The position numbers and the translations under genes are program-made. The notes below the pieces were generated by a model. The model saw only the letters and a program-made list of their open reading frames with translations, searched no databases and was not told the DNA's origin. Shown one piece after another: positions 35,165 to 64,000 of a stretch of 64,000 nucleotides of DNA (positions are counted from its first letter, which is position 1; each line of letters begins with the position of its first letter). The stretch spans positions 114,769,466 to 114,833,465 of the forward strand of contig NC_084664.1 in NCBI RefSeq assembly GCF_028389875.1, in the 5' to 3' direction. This stretch comes from Rhea pennata. Lineage: Eukaryota; Chordata; Aves; Rheiformes; Rheidae.

Positions 35165-38100
35165 CCTTCCAGAAAACTTAGGAATGCTTCATCTCTGATC
35201 TGATACTACTAGTAGGGCTGCTCCTAGCTATCTAACTTGCATAAGCAGAGGCCATGTGTTTTATATGATTTATCAAAGTGTTTTAGTCTTCTGCTTTAAT
35301 TGATCAGCTGACTTAATCTCACATCTGTTCTTTTAGGATAAGACATATGGCTCTGATTGATAGACTAGTAGAGTAAGAACTTGCTGCAGGAAAGAGATCT
35401 AAGGATATCTCATATCCTTCCTAGCTCTTTATTTGAAAGTAATGCCTTAATTCTGTTGTCTCATTAGATACGGGCAGCTTTATGTCCTCTATTTGAGGCA
35501 TCACTCAAGGACTTCTAATAGCACAGGAGCAGAAGTAGTTCTCTATCACTTACCAAGGTAAGAGCACAATAAAGAACGGAAGTGGTATAAGACTTCTACT
35601 TTAAAATAGGCTTACTGACTAGTTCTTCTCATCTCTAATTATTTCTATAGGGAAGGCTCCTGTAAGAAGACACATATTTTAAAGCTGAACAGAACAGGAA
35701 AGTTTGCACTAAATGTTGTGGATAACTTGGTGGTAGTACATCATCAGGACACTGAGGTCTGATTTACTTATGTTTTTTTGTGCCTTAACTTTTAAAAGTT
35801 ATAGGCAGATCTTAACTGGGCCTGTTAGCTATGGAAAATACTGTTGCAGGTATTTGTTTTAGCTTTGCTAAAAGCCAGAATATTTGTAGGAACAGAAGCA
35901 TAAGAGAAAAAGCATGAGACAAAAGAAGAAATTAAAATGCCTAACCTCACATTGAGCTAGCATTTAATAATTTGATACTTGTTTTTTTTTTTTCAGACAG
36001 CAGTTGTCTTTTGTTAGTTTTCTATGATGATCCTGCTGCTGTGTTGTGTAGGCTTCTAAGGCATGTACAAAAAGGCGGAGTTATGTTAGATATTAACTTA
36101 TCAATCCTGGGAACTGCTCAGAATTAAGCATTTGAATGATCAGTTCTTCCTCTTTGAAGGCCCAGACCTGCTAAAACTTCTGAGAACAAAAGTGATCATA
36201 TGTGTAAGTTAGTATATCTGGAACTTGCTTGCTGTAGTGATCTCAGTAGTAAGGCTTAATTGGGAGAAAGCTAGAAGTGGTACTTGGATCTTAGTGTGTA
36301 GAAAGGCTTTTATTTCCTGAATTATCTCCTGTTGGAGAGCTTCAAGAACTGGGTGAACATATCTCATTAATCAATCATTGTAATGTTTCAGTTACAATTC
36401 ATATTAATTCCACATGCTAGCCTTAACCCAGAGCTCTTATTCTCCAGCATTCAGGTCAGGGTAGAAGCATAGCTGTAGAGGTAAAGCAGATAGTAGATTG
36501 AATAGAGTAGATGATACCAGTAATAGCAGTCTTGTTTCATTAGCACCAAAATTGAAGTGAATTTCCATGGTGAGAGGCTTTTACAAGTGTTAGTGAACAG
36601 AGTTTAACAAAACAGAATGTGGAAATGAGGGTATCATAGGAGGCTGCACAATTGTTCTCACTTTACAGCATCCATAACTGAAGCAGGGAATCCAGCATGA
36701 CTTAATGGAGAGTACAAAATGAAATGTAAAAAGTAACCTGAGTACCTCTAAATGGGTGCTAATTCACATTTGTGAGACTGAGGGAAAGTTTTTGTTTTTC
36801 ATTTCAGACTTCAGTTATATTTGACATCAAGCTAAAAGGAGAGTTTGATGGGACTACTACCATCCATCAGTTTGTACTTCCACCTCGATCAATACAGCCC
36901 TATCAAATACCTGTGGCAGGTACAACTACAGCATTATAACCTTGATATATTTACGGAATTCCATAGCTGGTATATGACAGTGCTTTGGTCTTAGGAGGCT
37001 GGTTACAGATACTCTGCTCATTTCTAAGAGAAGGAGGAAAAATAACAAGGAATTATATCCAAATTCTTATCCTAGATTTGTGCCCAGTATGGAAAAGTAA
37101 GAGCTGTTCTTCAAGCTGTGTACTTCCCTTAGTACTCTGAAGCATTACAGTGAAGATCTTTCACGATTTCACAGTCTATTTATTTAGTCTCTTTCTTTCC
37201 AAATTTGTCACAGCTATAATGGTTAGTGTGGCCTAAACCTTGCTCAAAAGCACTTCTTGCTTTTTAGGCCCAAGTTACTACCATCTGACTTCCTAAGTCT
37301 CATGAAAGAGCATGTTTCTGCTGCACTTTGCTAAAGGCATAGCAGATAGCTGGAAGGTGCTTGTGCTGTACAAGCTGAGTATCTAAGAAATCACCTGAGC
37401 ATAGTTCTAGTAGCACATGGGAAAGCTGTGTCCTTGCAGTAAAGGAAGAGACCCTTCAGTGGGAAATGACTGCATTTTAAAGGTCTCTAACATCTCTATT
37501 TTGAAGTCACTAATGGAAAGAAAGAGTAAGTCTGTGAAGAAGGTTAATACTAAACTTTAAGGTTAGCAGTAGGACATAGAAACCAGTTTTGCTGTTTTTA
37601 AGGAAACAAAGAAAAAAGTTCATGCATTTAGAATTACTGCTTTAGAGATGGAATACTTCAGCGTACATGACTTCACTTGTAAAAAGCAAAACCTACCATG
37701 ATTTTATGGTAAGGCAAAGCAAAACTCTTTAGTCAGATTTTTGTATGCAGTGAGCTAGCTATGTGAGTGGGTATAACCCTCTGCCTGAATGCTGTAGGAT
37801 TACTAGGCATGCAGTCTTACATTTTTTCATGTTTAAGCCTGTGGCTTGTATTTTGTTAGTGTGAAAGAAAGAGGTATCCAGAGTACTATTACTCTTCACT
37901 TAATGTTTATTTTCCTACAGGTCCAGCTTCTGTGACCAGTCAGTCTCCTGTTCCCTGTAAACTCTGTATCCTTTAAATACTTCAGGACATAGAATAAGCC
38001 TTCAGGAAGAGCTCTATATACCAAGCACAGAAAATAAGTATTGGTTAACAGTTTAGAATCATCTCCAGCTAAAGCTGATCATGCATATGTATATCTTTAA

Positions 38101-41100
38101 GGTGAAAAAGCATGCTGCCTGAGGGGCTTTGCTTGCGTAGTTGTCAAGAAGGAATTCAGTAGGCCAGAAGAAAAGCCTACTGCACTGTATTAGAGGCTTG
38201 TGTAACCAGTGTGTACACCATGAAAGTGAAGTATAGTATCTTCTGAAGATTACTCAGGACCCCTACAAGAGGGCTCTGACTGTCAATGAAAGTATACTAA
38301 CAGGCTCTGCTTCGGCATATTGTGTTACAAGTTTAGTGTTAATAATTTAGAATCAATACTAAAATGGATTTTAAAACTTTAACATTTAGATTCCTCCTCT
38401 TGGATTGTCTTTCAGCCCGATATCATCATCAGTGCAAGTGAAGGTGAGTGGTAAGCTAGAGTTTGCTATACTCAATGGGAAATACAGGCTCACACCTTTA
38501 CACCTTTAGCATACAAAGCAGTTTAAAACAGTGACTACTTAGATGTACTCAAGATGAGTGATCTTGACAGTGATGTCAGAGTATGACATTTCGATTTTCA
38601 AGGGCAAGGTACTTCTAAAGCAGAGTTAGGAAGGCAAAGAGTACAGTCTGTCTATTCTTAAAGAAGTTTAGCTAGATTATACTATTCAAGTCAAATCATT
38701 GGTGTTTTACTCCTCTAAATCAAGGTTACCTCTGGAATCTTCAGGTGAAACTTGAGCCTGTAGTTAACCTCTTGCCAGATAAAGGAAGACTAATGGATTT
38801 TCTTCTCCAGAGGAAAGAATGCAAAATGGTTATCCTGTCTGTATGCTCTCAGAGTAAGTGTTTTATTTACTTTACTGGTATACCTTGAAAGCACTTAATA
38901 CTGCTTATTCAATCAATACTTGTACCAGTTAGCTGGACTGCTCTTATTCAGATCCAAGATCACTTAAGCTAGCTTTGTCTTGGAGAAGAGCAGAAGCTTA
39001 GAATACTCTGAATCAGTGTTCTGAAAGGAATTCTTAACTACTGTTAAGAATTCCTTTCATAACAGCAGTTTTGAAAAAAATAACTCCTTTCCCCCACTCC
39101 CTTTAAAAGGGGATTGACTTGGCTGAAGAAATGCTTCTTTTAAAGCTTAGAATAAAGCTTATAGATCACCTTCCTTCCTGGAAGGTTTCTAAGTAACTTT
39201 AAACCTACAGATTATTTTTCTCTAGGACTTCATTCATAGTTCTCTTTCTTTTCAGTGCTCAGTGAGCCAGGAAGGGGATCGCTGTCTGTGATTGCAACAG
39301 TTTTTGACAAACTGAATCATGAATATAAGAAGTACTTGGAAGCTGAGCAAAGCTATACTATGGTAAACTCTGTTAACTATAGCAGCTTACAGAGTTAGGG
39401 TAATACCATTTAAGTTTCAGATTGCATCATGGTGGAAGCAAAATAGCTGCTCTTTTCTACCTAGGAAAATCAAATTTACCACAGGATTAATCAGTCCCTA
39501 GCTGCTTCAGACTCACAGTAATCCCCTTTGCAAGGTGCAATTTGCAATGACAGTTATGTTCAGCAGTCCAGCAGAGGCTCCCATGCTTATCTCTGATGTG
39601 ACAAGTAGCATACTCTACTGCTTGAAAAGGAAACAAGGTGGAAGTTCGAAAAGTTACTTAGAATCCATAACTGTCCAGTTCCAGGCTACTGCCTGTATGG
39701 CAGAATATATCTCACTATGAACAGATGTGGGGCTACTAGCTTAGCTAATTCTGCTATTCATCAAGTTTAAGCACTAACTGTAGTAGTATAGTCATACTAT
39801 GTTTACACAGGCTTTCACTATGTTTGCATAGTGGTTGGGTTAGAGGTATAAGTTAGCTACATTAGAGGTTAAGTTAGCTACATTAGCCTTCTACAAAGTC
39901 CACACTATGAGGAAAGTTCATCCAGAATATATGACTACAGATGTGGATTTGTTCAGTAACTAGCAAGTTTATAACCATTCCCAATGTAGAATAGTACAAG
40001 CTAGCTTCCATGTAAACGAGACTTCATTAAAACCTGTATTGTTCAACACTAAGGTAGTTTTTTAAATGATTCTTTCCTCTCGTAGGTGGTAGAAACAGGC
40101 CAAAGTAGAAGTAACCCACTCCTGAAACGCCCAGTACGCACACAAGCTGTCATTGACCAATCTGACATGTATACCCATGTTTTATCTATATTTACAGAGA
40201 AGAAGGTAAGTTGAAGTGCTGGTTTAGCAGTAGTTTTACCAGCAACCTTAAGTTGATCACTTGGCATAGCCTACAGGAGGCATCGTTCCTGTCAGTATTA
40301 CGACCTGTTACCATCCCTTGAAAATGACAAGTCCATTCCATAAGGAAGCTCTGCAAGTTCCATCTAACACTTTTTTCTTGTCCAGGAAGCACCTCATAAG
40401 TTCACTATAGCAGTCCTGATGGAATACATTCGCTCTCTTAACCAATTCCAGATTGCTGTTCAGGTAAAGCACTTCTACATGCATGAAGTACCAACTGTAT
40501 CACCTCACTTCATAAAACTACATGATATTTCAGACCGGTCTTGTTCAGGTAGCAATAGCTTAGACCTGATACTACAACTTCAGAACCAACAGAACTTGAT
40601 GCTGGGAGACCCCAAAACCTTTGCATACATTTAATACAAAATAGTTTTAGTTGTCTTTACTTCAGGAGAGATCAGTAAAAGGAATATTGTTTAAAACTGC
40701 AATACTGCCTTCTAGATCTAAAAGATCTGGTATTGAGACATGCCTTTGATGGTCTTCCTGCATTCACAGCACTACTTGTATGAGCTGGTCATCAAAACCC
40801 TTGTTCAACACAACTTGTTCTACATGCTCCATCAGTTTCTGCAGTACCATGTGCTCAGTGACTCAAAGCCTTTGGTATGTAAGACAAGTTGCTCCATTGA
40901 ACCAGTGATGGAGGTGAGAAGTCTTCAGAATTTGAAGGTTTTTTTCTCCTTTTGCCCTAGGCATGTCTGTTACTGTCCCTGGAAAGCATTTACCCTCCTG
41001 CACATCAGCTCTCTCTGGATATGTTAAAAGTAAGCATTTTAGACTAATAATTCCATGTCACACATAGGTTAGACTTAACAGCTTACCTGATCAAGCTTAA

Positions 41101-42218
41101 AGTGACTACCTAGCATATAAACTAGAAGCATTGTCTTACAGCTGTGATTAATTTCAGAGGCTTTCCACAGCAAATGATGAAATAGTAGAAGTTCTGTTGT
41201 CCAAACACCAAGTTCTGGCTGCCTTGAGATTCATCAGAGGCATTGGAGGACACGACAGTATTTCAGCCCGCAAATTCCTTGATGCAGCAAAACAGGCAGA
41301 GGATGACATGCTTTTCTATACTATATTCAGATTCTTTGAACAAAGAAATCAGCGATTACGAGGAAACCCTAGTTTCACACCAGGTAAGTAGTGAACAAAA
41401 TTAAGCTCAGATAATTTAATTTGCACAACTAAATTAAGACCTTTCACTTCTGCTGCAGTGGAAGCAATACACAAAAATAAGAATTCTTGATGTATTTTAG
41501 ATTGTATTTTAGACTTACCTGTAAGCATAGTTTCAAAGTTAGCTTGGCTTACCCCATAGTATACTGCACCCAAAAGCAAAGCTAGTTGGAGCTAGACACA
41601 GGAACTTGCAGATTAGACTAACATGTTTGGCTTCTAGCTGCTTGCATTGCATAATTTAGCAAAGTTGTCATCTCTAATTAGTGCTTTCAGTGAAGCCAAG
41701 AATTGGGTCAGAAAACCTTTGAGTTTGTCCATTTCCATAGACTTTCCAAAAGCCTCTAGGTTTATTATATACTAAGACTCTCCTCACTTAAAGTTAAACC
41801 ACTTGCACCAGAAACATGCTGTTAATAAGACAGTCTGTAGGCTCAGAATTGTATTTGGTGGTCTTATATCTGGAAGAGTAGAGAACTCACATGGATGCAA
41901 GTCTGCTGGCTAGATATAGGAACTAGATGAGACATCTGCTTCACCATGAGACCGCTTATCACAGGACTGACAATACTTTAGTATTCCATTTTGAAAGAGT
42001 CATTCAACTCTTCTGCTCCAAGGCATTAAAGGTGAAAGTTAGTATTGGCATTTGAGATAATAACTATTCCATCTTTCTTCTCATGAAGTATTTGTTCTCT
42101 TAAGTTCAGTGCTAATAACTTTTCTTTTGTTCCCTTAGGTGAGCACTGTGAAGAACATGTCACCTTCTTTAAGCAAGTTTTTGGAGAACAAGCTCTCATG
42201 AAGCCCACAACTTTCTGA
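26334..42218 (+). CDS. RMC1: RMC1, regulator of the MON1-CCZ1 complex (complete, 20 coding exons)
   Basis: Subunit of the MON1-CCZ1 Rab7 guanine-nucleotide exchange factor on late endosomes; reported to be needed for autophagy and NPC1-dependent cholesterol export. Exons: 26334-26501, 28740-28816, 30283-30367, 30756-30812, 31844-31930, 33067-33207, 34826-34929, 35468-35557, 35651-35756, 36808-36919, 37921-37965, 38390-38443, 38725-38853, 39256-39362, 40086-40205, 40386-40463, 40770-40874, 40961-41029, 41158-41383, 42139-42218. Total 2040 nt, 679 aa (human 657). All introns are GT-AG and in phase. The N-terminal part is beta-propeller-like (NPVNCVFFDEANKQVFAVRS, LGFCWTSSTEIVFITDQGIE); the C-terminal part is the helical Mic1 domain (MEYIRSLNQFQIAVQHYLYE, ALRFIRGIGGHDSISARKFL). 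The protein ends KPTTF as in mammals. The extra length is a Gly/Glu-rich start of about 22 residues. Introns hold homopolymer tracts and small repeats only. Confidence 0.97.
26852..26881. repeat. Poly(T) tract, 30 bases
   Basis: Uninterrupted T run in RMC1 intron 1. It keeps an unrelated 149-codon hydrophobic frame open across it, which is not a gene. Confidence 0.92.
28217..28254. repeat. Poly(A) tract, A14-C-A23
   Basis: Two A runs separated by one C in RMC1 intron 1. No retrotransposon body recognised. Confidence 0.92.
29327..29341. repeat. Poly(C) tract, 15 bases
   Basis: Run of C in RMC1 intron 2. Homopolymer C/G runs of this length are rarer than A/T runs and error-prone in sequencing, so the exact length is uncertain. 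Confidence 0.9.
33671..33748. repeat. Tandem duplication, 39-bp unit x 2
   Basis: Two adjacent copies starting ACAGCTATTGTCCCATGGAT at 33671 and 33710. They differ at a few positions (GAGAGAGCTT versus AAGAGCGCTT), so the duplication is not brand new. In RMC1 intron 6. Confidence 0.9.
33925..33960. repeat. T9-A27 homopolymer pair
   Basis: Nine T directly followed by 27 A in RMC1 intron 6. In RNA the T run can pair with part of the A run. Confidence 0.9.
35131..35164. repeat. Poly(T) tract, 34 bases
   Basis: Longest homopolymer in the window, in RMC1 intron 7. Confidence 0.92.
39022..39059. repeat. Perfect 17-bp inverted repeat with 4-base loop
   Basis: TGAAAGGAATTCTTAAC, loop TACT, then GTTAAGAATTCCTTTCA. 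All 17 pairs are Watson-Crick. In RMC1 intron 13, about 200 bases upstream of exon 14 (39256). The stem is too short for a typical microRNA precursor and the flanks do not extend it. Confidence 0.9.
39841..39886. repeat. Short tandem duplication, 21-22-bp unit x 2
   Basis: TAGAGGTATAAGTTAGCTAC and TAGAGGTTAAGTTAGCTACA lie side by side in RMC1 intron 14. Confidence 0.8.
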
Positions 42219-42249
42219 AATACTCTTCCACTGAAATGTATAAACTTAA

Positions 42250-42255
42250 TTTATT
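42250..42255 (-). terminator. Candidate NPC1 polyadenylation signal
   Basis: TTTATT on the plus strand is AATAAA on the minus strand. It is the only canonical hexamer I find between the NPC1 stop (42770) and the RMC1 stop (42218). It would give NPC1 a 3' UTR of about 540 bases ending only 10-20 bases short of the RMC1 stop codon. Confidence 0.6.
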
Positions 42256-42769
42256 GCATTTAAGTAGATTTTGAACTACAAAATTGCTATTTTATAATAA
42301 AGTATATACAAGACACTTTGGCAAATAGTACTAAAAATATTACAACTTGTGATGGCTTCCCCCTAAAAAGAGACAAAAATTGCATTGACCTGCATTTAAA
42401 ATTAGTGTCAGTGGTATAGCAGTCCATTCTTGTTCACGTTACCTCAGTTTCATTGACAAAAATGCTATTCAACTTGCAGTGCAGCCGGTTTAGGTTTCTA
42501 GAAGATGCAACCTCTTGAGAACACAACTGTTTTAGTAGTCCTGTTAATGCATCTAGTTTTAGTAATACTGTTAGGTGAGCCACATGTAGCATTTCCTGAG
42601 TTTAAAGCCAAGTCCAAAGCTGCAGCTTGTATCTTCTAGTTGAATCTGTGTGGAAATCTGTGCAGTGGTGGTTACAGTGATAGCCATAGAACATTGCTGC
42701 ACTTCAGTTTAGGCTGAGCTGTATCTCAGCCATGGTTCATAGAGTCCACTGAACACTTTGTTAAAAGTA
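42256..42769 (-). other. NPC1 3' UTR, overlapping the RMC1 3' end
   Basis: Non-coding tail of NPC1, read leftwards from the stop codon. Its last ~70-90 bases are shared with the RMC1 3' UTR on the other strand. No open frame, repeat or RNA gene was recognised. Confidence 0.6.
42296..42301 (+). terminator. RMC1 polyadenylation signal
   Basis: AATAAA 78 bases after the RMC1 stop codon, in the context TTATAATAAAGTATA. It gives a very short 3' UTR of about 100 bases, cleaved near 42311-42331. Confidence 0.75.
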
Positions 42770-63680
<20,911 letters not shown>

Positions 63681-64000
63681 CTAATCAACACAAGATAACC
63701 GATTAACTGCAAGGAACAGTTGCCAGTAGTTGAGAAACTTGGTGTTAACATTTCAAAGTCATTTACAGTCCAGACTAGATAACTTATCTAGATATTTATT
63801 CCTTGAAAGCAACTTATTGCTAAATTTGAATTATCAGTAACCTGTATTACCATACAAAACTCACCGAGAGGCATGAGTTTCTGACCTGGCATACATTCTT
63901 ACTGTGATCTCCTGGTCAGCTTCCCAGTCTTCTTTGCCCATTCTAGTGGGCTAAGATAGAGAGATCATGGGATATTGAAGTAAAAGGTAAACTGAGACTT
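63681..64000 (-). other. Part of NPC1 intron 1
   Basis: Begins with the acceptor of exon 2 (ATTAG on the minus strand). No ATG-containing signal-peptide exon or CpG island is visible, so exon 1 and the NPC1 promoter lie further right. Confidence 0.8.

Noticed and set aside
39022-39059. MicroRNA precursor at the perfect hairpin
   Set aside because: The stem is 17 bp and does not extend; a Drosha/Dicer substrate needs roughly 30 or more paired bases.

Overview
The window is nuclear DNA from a bird, most likely a songbird (passerine). It carries CR1 retrotransposon pieces and three copies of a short element whose head looks like tRNA-Ile and whose tail is the CR1 3' end. All genes are vertebrate-type, split by GT-AG introns, with CpG-rich promoters.

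Layout. (1) 12-6331, minus strand: exons 3, 2 and 1 of TMEM241; the rest lies beyond the left edge. (2) 6332-13503: intergenic, with the TMEM241 CpG island, a 1.06-kb CR1 fragment, a decayed leucine-rich-repeat (LRR) gene on the minus strand at about 8365-9165, and the RIOK3 CpG island. (3) 13504-22471, plus strand: complete RIOK3 (13 coding exons, 517 aa), then a 3' UTR and a gene-poor gap to 25.9 kb. (4) 26334-42218, plus strand: complete RMC1 (20 coding exons, 679 aa). (5) 42770-63680, minus strand: NPC1 exons 25 to 2, encoding 1259 residues; only the short signal-peptide exon lies beyond the right edge. I traced every exon-intron border of these genes and all reading phases close without a frameshift or stop.

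How the genes work together. NPC1 exports cholesterol from late endosomes and lysosomes. RMC1 is a subunit of the MON1-CCZ1 Rab7 activator, reported to be needed for NPC1-dependent cholesterol export. TMEM241 is reported to be a Golgi UDP-GlcNAc transporter needed for mannose-6-phosphate tagging of NPC2, NPC1's partner. So three of the four neighbours bear on one pathway; RIOK3 (a RIO-family atypical kinase) is the exception. RMC1 and NPC1 converge tail to tail, and their only canonical poly(A) signals are placed so that the 3' UTRs should overlap by about 90 bases. The RMC1 and TMEM241 promoters both hold a CACGTG E-box; I saw none at RIOK3.

Limits: comparisons with human proteins and family functions are from memory; no search was run. 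UTR ends, transcription starts and regulatory sites are inferred from motifs only.
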